Of a DNA stretch of 64,000 bases, positions 13,863 through 26,217 are shown piece by piece. The notes beneath the pieces were generated by a model. The model did not search any database, was not told the origin of the DNA, and was given only the letters and a program-made list of their open reading frames with translations. The stretch lies in NCBI GenBank assembly GCA_004154925.1, contig QJNS01000310.1:1-64000 (forward strand), read 5' to 3'. This DNA comes from Monosporascus cannonballus. Taxonomy: Eukaryota; Ascomycota; Sordariomycetes; Xylariales. The translations under genes were made by a program, and so were the position numbers. Position 1 is the first letter of the stretch, and the number at the start of each line of letters is the position of its first letter.

Positions 13863-16499
13863 GTTGGGAAGTCGTCAAGGAAGAATGAATTGACGAGGTG
13901 TATTCGGCTCGTGGGAGGGATGGATTGTTGGATATAGTTATGGATGACGATAGGTACGGGAAGAAAAAGTATTTTTTTCTCTTCCTATGACACCAAACCA
14001 GGTGCAGTCTTTGCGGGGAGGAGAGCGAAGTAAAACGATTTCCTCGGGCAGGTACGGCGAAGAAAGATCGGATGATGAGGAACAGATGGAATTAGATCTC
14101 AAGGCTCCAAAGATGAGAAGAAAGAACCGAGGAGATGAAATGCCGTGCTGTTGCAATAAAACGGAAGTCGGGTGCGATCGTGAAAGATGATTGACCCAGA
14201 AGAAGAGGAAAGGCACAAAACAGAGAAAGACTGCTTTTTGCCCCTGCTCTCGACGAGAATTATTATGAGACGTTACTCGTGGGTGATGAAATGAATGTGC
14301 CAGTAGACCATAAGCACACTCTTTTATCACCTGAGGAAGTGTAAGCGTGTCCAAGATTCCTCTGGAAAAGAAAGAAATAAAAATCAAATCTTTTCGAAAG
14401 GAAAGGGAGGAAGACACTCAAGACAACTGTCAGTGTTTGATATGGGGTGTTAGGGAAAAGGAAGGGTCTCGATGAGGGTAGAGAAGGGAGGGGAGATTAA
14501 TAAACTGATGGACGATTTTTTTTCTTTTTTTCCCTTTGGTTCGGGAGGCGAAAGAACAGGGGCCCCAAGTGGTGTCAGGGTTCGTTTTTCCACCTAAACT
14601 TCCTAACGTTTTAGTGGTTGACCAAGTCGTGGGGCAGAAGGAAGTGGGAGTGGGTGAAAAAGGCAGTCCTAGGTACGTATGAAGGTACCGTACGTATGTA
14701 ATACCATAGAGTTTTTGATGGCAAAATTAAAGAAGATTGATTCGACTACCTAATACGGATGCCATCCCGTCCATTCATTCATACTTAGGTACCTATGTAT
14801 AGCGTCCAAATATGCACGTTAACAGAGACTGGAAGGCACCTTGGGAAACGACCTAGGATTCTACATTTGAAGTACATAGATGCACATGTAAGGGCCCACC
14901 TAAGTACTTTGTGTGGCCATCAAAGTGCGGGTCACAAGAGCACTTGTGTGAGGATGGCTGGCGCTTTCAGGGTCTCCTATAATTTTTTATAGGTTACTCT
15001 AAGTATCTCTTGAGGCAGACGATAGGGAGGCAATGGAGGCAGGTATAGCAGTACCTGCGCATACAGTATGCCCACCCGATCCCATGCCTCAGGTGCAGAG
15101 GTAGCTTTCACCATCAGCCCAGTCCTGCTTGTGGAGTCAGGTTTCGGATCGCAGGCAAGGCCGTTTCTAATGTGTGCCTGATCTCACCCAGATCCGGATT
15201 CAACCCCTACGTACTTACAGTAGGTACAGTATATGTAGTTTTTGTAGCCCATTACCATTACCGCGCTGAAGGGAGCCATTGACTACCATACCTACACATG
15301 ATATACAAATTCAACCCGAGTCATCTTAATGAGTCAACACTGCAGTGGCCGAGCGACTACCTTCCTAGCTCTCTGCATACATAGGTCTTGGGCGTTCTTA
15401 ATTTGAAGTCAACGGTGGGAAAGCATGTATCAATATTTTCGCGATGCTGTTATGTTGATGCAGACAAGTGCTGATGGATGAGTGGCAAATAATGTCATCA
15501 TTTGACGGCGTCTTCGTTAACCCTCAAACTTATAGCCAGTCTTATAAAATTGGATAGGCAGGTAATAGCATGAATGCAATTGCCAGCAGTTGCTGACGCA
15601 CTACAAAAGAGGGCGGGGAGAGAAGCTTCAAGGGACACGGTGAAATCGCATCACGCTGTTCCCCCAACAGGATTATAAAAAAGGCGAACAAAACGGAATA
15701 GGCCAATGAGACCCGGGAAAGAAGCATACTTATACACTATGTATCATTTATCTGTTATCATATGGTATACAACTAGCATCCACATTCTGCCTCAGAACCC
15801 CCATCAACAGCAATCCATTCGCAAGGTACGAGCGATACCAGGGTACCTGTGGAACAGCCTACATACATAGTCCTACGTATATCCCGTTTGAATCTTCCAC
15901 GTACCCAAATTCCAAAGAGCCAGAGACCCGACCTCAGCGGCACCGTCAGTTACGTATCCTATAGGCCTATGCGAGAGGGGCTACGATTTGCCAATGACCT
16001 ACGAGGAGCACATGAGGATCATGCAAGAATTCACACCGCCCGTCTCTGGACTTGAAGCTTGGGGTGGGAATCACATTTTGGCAATGTACTACACCGCTTT
16101 TGTCGCAGCGAATGTCCCGTATGGCCTATTCCGTAGCATTGCATTGCCCCTAGCTGCCAAAGTGAAACTTTCAAGAGTAGCTGCCGGGCCCACGTCCCAA
16201 GAGTTACAATACGATGCCAACGGCCTTCGTGGGAATGGGATTTTATCTTCCTAGAACATTCTAGGCCGCAAACACTCATGCAAGGGGAGTTACCTGCTCG
16301 AGTAGGCAGAAGCATCATACATCCTGACATGAGTCGCATCGTAAATACATGGCGCGTCTAGAGGGTTAAAGACGGCCTCGCGTATCCATGCAACACCGAC
16401 TATTCATTATCGCGGATATTCGTAGCCGACTTGGTAGCCCGGATCCTCTTATGGTACAGAATAATGGCGGCCAGGCCCCACTAGCCCGTCCGTTTACCC
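13863..16499. other. Intergenic: DED1 leader/promoter and PRE1 3' side
   Basis: No gene supported. The first 600 bases are purine-rich on the + strand, so CT-rich in the DED1 sense direction, as expected for a long fungal 5' leader of a highly expressed gene. TAGG/TACC-rich clusters with palindromic parts lie at about 14668-14700 and 14783-14800. Small ORFs around 15849-16340 overlap on both strands without family resemblance. Confidence 0.5.
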
Positions 16500-17255
16500 T
16501 CAAGCACTCTTGACCACCTTGTCGTCGTTGAACCCTATGTCCACGACCCCGTCCTTCGTGACGGCCTTGACTGTCATGCCCTTGAAATCGATGGGCATTC
16601 TCCGCTTCAGCTCATCTGTACAGAGCTCCAGTAGCTTGATACCTTGGTGGAGCGTGATGTCCGGGTGATGGTGCTTGTCTAGGATGGAGAGGCAGTAGTA
16701 TTGTGCGTACCCGTGAGCCGCGTAGGGGACGGGCGCCAGCGACGCGAGGTAATCCAGCCAGAACAGGCTCGGCTTGTGAGTGATGGGGTCGACGCCCCCC
16801 AACAGGAGATTGACATTGTAGGGCTTCCGTGACCGCAGGCTCGATGCCAGCTCACCTCGGACGTAGTGTGCCAGGGCAGTCGGCGAGAGATCGCTCTCAT
16901 TGCGCATCGAATAGAGCTGAGCGTTCGCTTGGATGTACTCCGAGAACTGTACTATAGAACGGCTGTTAGCGGGATACGATGCATCCTTTTATCCTGGGGA
17001 AAAGTGAGAGGGGAGACGAAGGCGTGGGCAAACATACTGGTATCTCCGGCCTCTCCCGAGAAGGCCATGAGGGTGTGCTTGTTCAGTTGTCGCGTCTTGT
17101 CGTCGGATGCCTTCAAGATGGTGGCCCCACGCATGGCAGCCTTGGATGCTGCCACTAACGTGAAGTCCTTGCCCGTGATGCCCAGTAGTACCTCCCTGAT
17201 GATGTCAGTTGAGAGCGCTGACGCCGATTTGGACGGGGACGAACAAAACCTACAT
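16500..17255 (-). CDS. PRE1: 20S proteasome subunit beta-4 (Pre1/PSMB2)
   Basis: Structural, non-catalytic beta subunit of the 20S core particle, 203 residues (yeast Pre1 198). Exons are 17255-17254 (two bases, AT), 17195-17038 and 16951-16500. The mature protein begins MEVLLGITGKDF. There is no propeptide and no catalytic Thr1, as expected for beta-4. Other family marks are SKAAMRGATILKASDDKT, LLLGGVDP and APVPYAAHGY. The initiator codon is split: exon 1 supplies AT and exon 2 supplies G after an intron with donor GTAGGT and acceptor CATCAG. Read without splicing, that ATG would be followed at once by TAG. The second intron (GTATGT...CTATAG) joins GDT to IQFSEY. The unusual start makes automatic annotation likely to begin too late. 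Confidence 0.92.
17196..17253 (-). other. Intron splitting the PRE1 start codon (AT|G)
   Basis: A 58-bp intron between the second and third base of the initiator ATG. Donor is GTAGGT and acceptor CATCAG, then GGAGGTACTA. If it is retained, translation from the same ATG stops at the next codon (TAG), so splicing would be essential for any product. Confidence 0.8.
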
Positions 17256-17927
17256 CTTGTAGAGCCTAGTTCCGTCCTTGAGAGAAGTGGGTGGAGGAAA
17301 GAAGACAGGATCGTTGGCGTCCTTGGTGGTGATGGTTTGTAGATGTGCCAATATCAACAGCGTGCAACCGATATCTAGTGGGTGCTGGCCGACACGCAGG
17401 CAAGCTTCAGCCTGGTCAGCCTCATGGGAAAGCTGCGGGTAGGTAGGTGTAGGTACCTAGTAGGTACGAAAGCACTAACTTAGGGTACAAATATGTAGGT
17501 ACCTGATTTTCCCCAGCGTGTGGATACCGGCCGGCATCACCAGCCACACCTTCTACCACTGTAGTGAACCATGCTCTCGTTCACATTAGCTTTGCATATA
17601 TGTGTAGGACGTGGAAGAGGGCAACTGGCTTTTTGGCTAGTTTAGATACACAGTCGAGCCATCGTCAAACCTGCTGAACTACATTTCATACTCTCTTCAG
17701 AACGCGCCGGATTTCAAGATATGAGGAACCAGAGACGGGTATACAGTGAGCGACCCCTAATCCGATTGTCCAACTTATTCTCCAGCGAAAAGGCCAGCAT
17801 AGGCTCATGCTTGAATCTTTTCTTTTTCGTAGGATTGGACTGATACCAATTCCTAGCAGTATATATAATATTTTCCTGGGCACCTTACCACGGCATAGAC
17901 ATGGTCTAATTGAAGAAAAAGGGTTCA
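17256..17927. other. Short intergenic region, PRE1 promoter and YPK9 3' side
   Basis: About 670 bases between two genes of the same strand. A dense TAGG/TACC cluster lies at 17438-17468. No gene is seen; the bases next to 17928 are probably YPK9 3' UTR. Confidence 0.55.
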
Positions 17928-20900
17928 TCACGTCCGTGTGCGTTCTAATATGAGTTTGTACTCCTTCCGCTTCTTGGTTTGCTTTGTGAGAGCCAATTTC
18001 GCTTGCCCAACCCATCGAGCAACGCTAGGAAAGACGTAAATTTCGGCAATCCACGCAGTTAATATATAAGCACCACCTAGGACGAATAAACTGGCTTTGA
18101 AAGCCGAGCTGATAGGAGTCAACTGCATCAGCTTCACCAACCAGTGCGCTGGCGATAGGATCATGTAGGCGGTCATGGCGAGTGCCGTCGCAATGGTTGT
18201 CATGAACGGCCAGTTCTGGGTCATAGGCTGCCTGAAGGGGGCGCCAGCGCTCAAGACAACGCCTATGAATATATATTCGAAACATGACACCAAAAACAAG
18301 GCCGTGTTTTCCGAGTTCTTGATATTGGACTCATCCGGGTTGAGATGTGGAGGTTTATACCAACTCTGTTCGCGGACGATCAACCATGCAGCAGCCTGGA
18401 TAAGAATGCAGATAGCGATCTGCCCCAGCAAGGGTGTGAGGACTTTCCTCGAGACCAAGTCCGCCGTCGGCCGCTTTTTGCTCAGAGTTGGGAATGGCCC
18501 TGACCAACCCATGAAGATAGCGATCGGTAAGATGAGAAGAACGTCGATGAAGAGGAACTGGAAATCTCCCAGGTTAGAAGCTGACGCATATAGGAAGCTG
18601 ACAGAGGTGAACTGTATAGCCGAATACAAGCTCATGTACTTGAAGCAGCTGAAGCTAGTCACCAGGGCGGCCCGGCCCTCCCGTATGACATCTGGCACGC
18701 ATCGGATATCGAACACCCTCGATGTGAACGGTGCTGCAACGGATGCTTCCGCTTCTGAAAGTGATATACCAACGTCAGCTGCCTTCAGCGCTCCACAGTC
18801 GTTCGCGCCATCTCCGCAGAAGCCACAGCAGTAATCGATGCTCTGCAGTCTCTCGACGAGCTCATGCTTCTCGTCCGGGGACATGCGAGCGAAAACTTTG
18901 CCACGCACAAGCATCTTCTGTGTGACCTCGTTCGGCGCAAAGTCGATTATCCATCGAAAGACGTCACCGCTAATAGCGAGCGTGTAGTCCCGTAGTTTCG
19001 TAATGTCATAAGGCAGCGACACGTCGCGCTGTGAAGGAGGAGGCAACGGCAGTAGCGTTCGGCTATCGAGTTGAAATGCACTATCATCTATACTTTCCCA
19101 CTGCAGTTGAGCATTGGGATCTCGATTGTTGCCCTGGACGAAATGAGGTACGAAGCAGTGTGCATCTTTGTCCATCAGGCCACAGTTTCTTGCGACACTG
19201 ATTGCTGTCAAGATATTATCTCCCGTTACCATGATCGAGCCAATATTTGACCGTCTCAATTCCTTCAAGACGGCTTCCGTGGTGGGCTTGAGCTTGTTTT
19301 CAAAGATGATAAACCCTACAAACTCAAGATCGGCCTCGACGTCATGACGTTTCATTTTCTGGGATTTAACCCATGGGAGTTTCGCGATATGCTTAGTTGC
19401 GCATGCAATGACTCGGTATCCTTTGTGGGTGTAGTAGGACAGCAACTCTTCGTAGTCATCAGGCAGGGTTTCCGGCCGGCATATCTCGCGCATCGACTCA
19501 GGGGCTCCTTTGACGTAAATATCTCCGCTCTGCTGGCCGAAATTGCGGACAATGACGCTCGCTCTTCTCAGTTGCGACACAAATTCGAAGGATTTCAGCA
19601 CGCCGAGTTCAATAGGCACATTTCGCCCTTGGGAAGTCCCGTAGGGGTCGGTGTCATAGAGTGGTGCTGGAAGGGGTCGGGCAACCGAAGGGGACAGACC
19701 TCCTTGCTCTTCGTCATCTTGGTCTCCACCGCCGCTTTGATTCCCTTCTTCGAACGTCCAGCCCGTGAACTCAAACATTTTGAGATCTAGGGGGTCGCCA
19801 ACAAGTTCGCCATCGACGGATCGGAGCGAGTGACAAGTGGCCATGGTGAACAGAGCAGCGCGGCAGTTTTGATATTCGTCGTCCGCTCTGTAGTCCAAGC
19901 AATGAAGAGGCACCAAAGTAGACGCCTTGGTTACAAGCTCATCAAATCGCTTCGCAGTCCTGGAGACTAGCCGGAGTCCTAGAACATCCAACCCGTCCTC
20001 GGTAAGGGTCCCTGTCTTGTCGAAGCACATGACGTCCAGCTTTCCAGCGACATTGACCCGCTGCGGACTTATACAGAAAATCTGCTTCTTTTTGAGGCGG
20101 CTCAGCGCGAAGTTGGTCCCGATCGTGAGCGTGGCCGGGAGTGCAGGAGGGACGACAATTGTGATCAAGTCCAAAGCTCTAACAACTATCAAGTGCCAAG
20201 CTAGGCCGAGGCGAATGAAGTTGACGAACGACACGATAAATCCGAGAATCGCGACGCATCCCATGACAGCTATATACCGGAAAGAGTCGCGGTAGAACTT
20301 AAACCCTGACGGTTTTGGAAAGAGCATCGACCGCACCAGGGAACCCTTGGTCGTGTTGAATCCCGTCCTTACGACCATGGCAAGCGCCACAGCCTGATCG
20401 TCCCCGTCATCTTGTGGTCGTCTCGCGCGAATTATCTTTGTCCCACAGAATAGGAAATGGCGGGCCGTTTCAGATGAGACTGTCGAGGCTGATAGGTCCA
20501 TAGCGCGCAAGGTGTCGTCTGTGGCGGGGATTTTGGAGATAGGCACAGATTCCCCGGTGAGCATACTCTCATTCACAATACAGTCACCGCTGAGCAACAG
20601 GCTATCGCTGGGGAAATGGGTCAAGTTTGGGTCACTGATTTCGTACACGTCGCCCGGAACTAAATCGCTGGACGAGACGTAATCCCCTAGACGCTGTTAG
20701 AAGGACAACACGCGAGGCATATCGAGAAATTCACGTACAGAACCCATCGCGGAGAACTCGCACATCGCATTCGAAGAGGGAGATCTCGCGGAGGCGTCTC
20801 ATTGTCTAGATGGTGTCAGCTAGCAGTAATAATCAGCAGCACACATATGACATACCGCGCGTGTTTCCACCAAAGTAGCGATGATGCTGCCGGCAGACAT

Positions 20901-22246
20901 GGCGAAAATGCAAATTGCATAGTAATAGTATTGATCTAAGGACCAGAGAATCAAGCTGGCGACCTGAAAGACGTAGAAGGGGTGGAAAACCTAGGATGAT
21001 GAGCGATGCTAGCCATTGTCGGAGGTTGGTGCCCTACCTCGTCTACGAGCAACTGGGGGATGGTCTTCTGCTCAATATCGATGAGGTTGGTACCAAAAAC
21101 ACGCTCTCGCTCGTCTTTCTCGTCGCCACTGATACCCGCCCGGACTGACCGAACGTGTGTCCAGGCCGGGTCTTTCCACCCGGTGCTGATGAGGAACTTG
21201 TCCTTCAGGGGGTGGAAGAAGAACCTTACGTAGCGATAATGGAGGATGCGGAGTTCGGGAAGTAGGGGGTCGGCGTCTTCTTCTAGTAGTTGAGCAAAAA
21301 GCTTCTCCGGTGCCCCAAATACTGTAGACAGCGGGCGATCGTATGCACAGGTACGAACGTCCAGGATAGCCATCTCCCCCCATTGATTCTGTAGCTCGGT
21401 CAGAACTCATCCAATCCGGCCTAGGTAGAGCATAGACCCCAGAACATGGCGACCTACCTCGAGGACTACCCAATCGCTCTCCCTGAGAGGAGCGGGCTCA
21501 CCCGTCAACTTGACAAGCCATCGCGGGAGCCACCGGAGGAGAAGATAAGCCAACCCTAAAGTGGCAACGCAGAGGAATATGTACGCAATGTAACCCAGCC
21601 TACTAGTACGAAAGCCAGCTATGACGATAGTAAGATCCTCGTTGACCACACGCAGCATTTGGCTTACACGACCATGACCGTGGCGATCGCCGTAACCACG
21701 AGCATGAGAGCTAGCCTCTGTGGCAAGGCTGTCAGATCGAAGGAGCTTGGCATGAACGGAGCTTCTCGATTGCGTGGAGGATCTCCTCCTCCGCGCGTAA
21801 TCGACGTAATCCTCCTGAGCGCTACCATTCTCGAGCCCTGCGCCTGAATTTTCCTCGTCCCCCATCTGATCCTCCTCTTCAAAATCAAAAGGGATATCGC
21901 CATCATCAAAGATTACGGCGCCGTCTTCGGCCCCGATCACCTCCCTTGAATCCTCATTTTCGTCCTCGTTGTAATAGGTAAAACTAGTTGTCGAGTCGGC
22001 GCGTTGGCGGCGGTGGGTGAAGGCGGAGGTGCTTGTGGGAAGACTCTCGGCCATAGGTCCGGAGTATAATTCGTCGTGAGCCATCTCGACATCCTCGAAT
22101 ATGCTTGAGCTGCTCTGGTTCGAGTTTAACCTATACAACGTGGCCTGACCATCGCTACGCCTGGTTTGCGATTGCGGCTCCGCACCACTTTCGGCCCTGG
22201 AATGCTCCATTGTGTGATACTGATTGCCAGCAAAGTGAAGGGGCAT
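17928..22246 (-). CDS. YPK9: P5B-type transporting ATPase, Ypk9/ATP13A2-like
   Basis: Vacuolar/endolysosomal P5B ATPase, about 1366 residues. Human ATP13A2 exports polyamines from lysosomes and yeast Ypk9 protects against metals; transport here is inferred. Exons are 22246-21458, 21388-21038, 20990-20856, 20805-20739 and 20686-17928, with four introns of only 47-69 bp. After an acidic, Ser-rich cytosolic N-terminus and a first hydrophobic segment come the actuator loop TGES (about 491), the M4 motif PPALPATLT that defines P5B (about 626), the phosphorylation site [14 protein letters not shown] (about 672), the hinge [18 protein letters not shown] (about 1074) and the C-terminal membrane segments. 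The splice joins [30 protein letters not shown] and DGF-WDYVSS restore family sequence. A second ATG at 22208-22210 (MEHSRAESG) could be the true start; nothing here decides it. Confidence 0.93.
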
Positions 22247-24694
22247 TGAACTATCACATGCAGGTCATAATGTAATCCACGTATGCGATACCCGGGCGGC
22301 CATAGAATTGACTTCGTGCTTGACCGATACATAAACTTCTCTGGATCCCGACCTCGTTGCCTGCAGCATGTTGCGATAAAGCAGAAAGGTACGTCACCTA
22401 CACAGCTTTTTCCATGGGCTAGCAGATGGGTCCCCAGCCCTTACAGACGTTTTATCTGAAATCTGAGCTACAATTTGCAGAGAAAATTAAAAAAAAAAAC
22501 AGATTTTAATACAACTTATACCCAAGGAAGACAAGATATAATACGTACAAAAACCTGAATGGTATATATAGAACGTATCTAATAATGTAATAGCCGTAGC
22601 AATGCTGATATGGCAGGGTGACTGGCCACCTTGAAGCCAGTGTGGATTCCGACAGTCAGTCTTGGATTTATATACCTACCTATCCTTCTTATCCCACAGA
22701 GGGCGATAAGGCGTCGGTCACAACAATTTTCTAGTCGTGGGTCCGGGTTTTTGCTGATCGTTGCAAATTGAGCCAATGAACTTGTAACAAAGCACTGCCA
22801 TTCCTTAGACAGGTAACGCGGTAACAGGAACTTCTTTAAATTGCCCTAACTGACACTTTATCGTCCTCTATCGGATACCGTAAGACATGGGAGTTTGGTG
22901 TAGCTGTGGCTTGAGTGTGTGCCATGACAAGCGAGTATGGAAAACTCTAGGTGAACCAGTTATTTGGAGTATATGACGTAGAAGCAGAGAATATCAGAAA
23001 GAGTGAGTAATCGACTTTGTCACTTGTTGTTGATGGCTTCGAGTATTTTACTGCGCAGGCTTTTTGTCAAAGTTAGAATCTTGAAGTGCCTAGTAGACTT
23101 AACACATGGCTGCCATATTCACAGATACCGGTCAGATGGAAGTTACCAATGCAGCAGGTAGTCCATACGGAGTACGGATACGGGTGAGCCCCCAACTGGA
23201 GTTCTTATGGCTGCTTTGGCTTGGCCGGCTGGCCCTTAGGTCCTAGGTAGGTAGGTAACAAACCAAGTGCATATGTGTACATGGCCTTGCACGAGTGTAT
23301 GTCTAGTCGAGGTATGTTATAGAGAATATAGGGAGGTCGACCTTTACCTAATTAGGCAGCAAACGCGAAATGGCAGCGCTCCTTAAAGGATCTACTACGT
23401 TAGGTACCAAAGGAATATTGGCCTCTCTCCCTCAGAGGTGAGCAAGATGTTGTTACTGTTGATTCGGTTGGACATCACCTCCTTCGGACCAGGACTATTT
23501 AGCACCATTAAAGTCCGTAAGAGGCACGAGAGTTCCAGTCGGAAAGGCCATCAGCAACCCAACAACCAGCATTGTACCTCCCTATTTCTGAACAGTATCT
23601 GCAGGGGGTTCTAGTGATGGATCGCGGCTGAGCTGACAACCTATTATCAAATAAATGTGTGAGTAGAACTACTTACATGTATAATTTCAAAGAGCTTGAC
23701 AAGTACAGAGATTAGGAAGGCAATTCCAGTATTATGTAACTCAAAGGAGATGCCGTTGTCATCAGGTTCTCATATCCTGGGCTTTCCGTTGAGAAAGTTT
23801 TTGGGGAAACCCTATTTAGCATATTGCGTTTGCTATGGGTGTACTTTTATGGTTACCAATCTCGTCCTGGCATTTCCTAATACGGCATCCCTACCCTGTG
23901 TTATTGCATATGTCGGTAACGTTTTGCTTCCATCTAGATACTCTCTTCGTTTCTGCGTAGCACCCAGAGTAGAAGAATCATTACGGCCTTAGTAAGCCAC
24001 CTCTATCTTATTTAAATGTGGAAGTAAATGGAAACACATGCAATTTTCAGGCTTTGCATATCTGTAAGGAGGTACTTTGCTTTATCAATCGGATATATGT
24101 GCTGAGGTGTAAGTCCTCAAAGCATGTAGGTGCATTGGTTACGTACCAGTTGGGCTAGACAGTGAATTTACCCGATTTTACGTATAGTCTGACTGGAACC
24201 GCCATAGCGTCCCTCACCTTAGTGCTGCCAATGCCCCACGTCTCACCAAATTTCACAAGTTTGCCTACCGCTGTCAACTAAAGGTTTACTGGGTTAGACC
24301 TACCTGTCCCCATTAATGACCCGCCTCGGTCTCGACTCTGAATTTAACCTTTTTTCACCCTTTCGCCTCACACATCGGACACTCATCTTCGTCGCCACTT
24401 CTCCCTCACAATTCTCGCTCTATTCAGGACTTGAGTTGAACTGGGCGTAATTACGTTCTGCCTTCTATCAAACTCCATAGACGGGTGTTGCGATCAGGCG
24501 TCTTTATTCCCCCATTAGTTAACTACCTAGTCCACTTTCCCCTCAACTCTTTTTTGTCTGTGAGAGACCCTGTCCCCACTAAGATAAAGACTTCTTTTTT
24601 TTTTCTGGAGAGAACTGCGAACTGCAACTTCTCCCATATCAAAACGTCCCTTGCCGATTCATCCCGTAGCAGCTGCGCAAGGAAAATAACAACA
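22247..24694. other. Divergent intergenic region between YPK9 and NAP1
   Basis: A 2.4 kb shared upstream region of two divergent genes. It holds short A/T runs (22491-22500), a TAGG cluster at 23237-23258 and a pyrimidine-rich stretch at about 24340-24610 ending in a T run just before NAP1, typical of a fungal core promoter and leader. The largest + ORF (23696-23992, 98 codons) has no recognisable relatives and poor coding texture. Confidence 0.5.
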
Positions 24695-26217
24695 ATGGCC
24701 GAGCCCATCAAAAATCGACGACCGGATGTCACTGCGCCGTGAGTACACATTCCTATTTCATTCGCCTCACCGTGTTATTAATATCATGGTGTTTTCCGGC
24801 CTTCATACTAACGGTTGTCATCGCGTTTCAGTACCCCGCAGAACACGCCGGCAAGCAATGCACCCATCTCCAGCCATGCCCAACAACCTGGCGTTGCAAG
24901 TATCAAGGAGGGTAAGTTAACCCGAACCGTTTACCTTAGCTTAGGTGGAATCATTAGGATCGCAGTTGCTAATTGTCATGATCCTGGCGCAGAGGATTTC
25001 GACCGTGCGGCTGCCGCTTCCATCTTTGCCCAGAATCCCAAGCTGGTTCAGATGATCCAGGGTCGGCTTGGCTCTCTTGTTGGCCGGTCGTCAGGCTACA
25101 TTGAGTCACTACCAGCTCCTGTCCGCCGCCGTGTTGCTGGCCTGAAGGGCATTCAGAAGGAGCACTCCAAGCTCGAGGCTGAATTCCAAGAGGAGGTCCT
25201 TCAACTCGAGAAGAAGTACTTCGCTAAATTTACACCGCTCTACCAGAAGCGTGCCGAGATCGTCAACGGCAAGACCGAGCCCTCTGAGGACCAGATTAAG
25301 GCCGGTGAGGAAGAATCTGATGAGGGCGATGAGGGTGACAAGGCCGCCGACAAGACGGAGAAGACCGAGGAGAAGTCTGCTGAGGGTGTTGAGAAGGTTT
25401 CCGGCATCCCTGAGTTCTGGCTGTCCGCCATGAAGAATCAGATCTCTCTTGCCGAGATGATCACTGACCGAGATGAGAGTGCGCTGCGTTATCTGACCGA
25501 TATCCGAATGGAATACCTAGACAAGCCCGGATTCCGTCTTCTGTTCGATTTCGCCGAGAACGAATACTTCACCAACAAGACCATCACCAAGACTTACTAC
25601 TACCAAAACGAGAGTGGCTACGGTGGTGACTTCATCTACGACCATGCTGAGGGTGACAAGATCAACTGGAAGGAGGGCAAGGATCTTACTGTTCGCATTG
25701 AGAGTAAGAAGCAGAGGAATAAGAGTAAGTCGTCTCGCGAGCCCAGCGATCTAGGAATCGGCCACTAACTCGTCCTTAGACACGAAACAAACCCGCATCG
25801 TCAAGAAGACCGTCCCTACCGAATCATTCTTTAACTTCTTCTCGCCTCCCAAAGCCCCTACCGAGGATGACGAGGATGATGCCGCATCTGACATCGAGGA
25901 GCGATTGGAGCTGGACTACCAGCTAGGCGAAGACATCAAGGAGAAACTGATTCCCCGGGCCATCGACTGGTTTACCGGCGAGGCTTTGGCATTCGAGGAA
26001 TTGGAAGACCTTGACGAGGAGGGCTTCGAGGATGAAGACGATGATGACGACGACGACTTGAGCGAGGATCGCGATGACGAGGAGGAGGAGTCTGAGGATG
26101 ATGTTAGTTGACCAAACGTGTTTTGCCGCGGTTTTCTGGCTGCGGATGTGCTGACCTGATGAATAGGACGACGCTGCGAAACCGAAGCAAGAGGCTGCTG
26201 AGTGCAAACAGAGCTAA
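24695..26217 (+). CDS. NAP1: Nucleosome assembly protein 1 (Nap1), histone chaperone
   Basis: H2A-H2B chaperone that shuttles between cytoplasm and nucleus, 409 residues (yeast Nap1 417). Exons are 24695-24738, 24832-24911, 24993-25724, 25780-26102 and 26167-26217. The NAP fold starts around residue 42; marks include [45 protein letters not shown] and the ITKTYYY / KDLTVR blocks. A long Asp/Glu tail follows. The last exon encodes [16 protein letters not shown], ending in Cys-Lys-Gln-Ser, a CaaX-like box. The last intron (donor GTTAGT, branch CTGAC, acceptor AATAG) is my inference from this conserved tail; if retained, the protein ends Val-Ser-stop at 26109-26111 and lacks the box. The first two introns are 93 and 81 bp. 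The start [11 protein letters not shown] is the first ATG after a pyrimidine-rich leader. Confidence 0.93.
26103..26166 (+). other. Terminal NAP1 intron controlling a CaaX-like C-terminus
   Basis: A 64-bp intron with weak donor GTTAGT, branch-like GCTGAC and acceptor GAATAG. Spliced mRNA encodes a 17-residue tail ending Cys-Lys-Gln-Ser. Unspliced mRNA adds Val-Ser and stops at TGA within the intron. Confidence 0.75.

Noticed and set aside
23696..23992. 98-codon plus-strand ORF in the YPK9-NAP1 spacer
   Set aside because: AT-rich, no relatives recognised and no splice context; probably chance.
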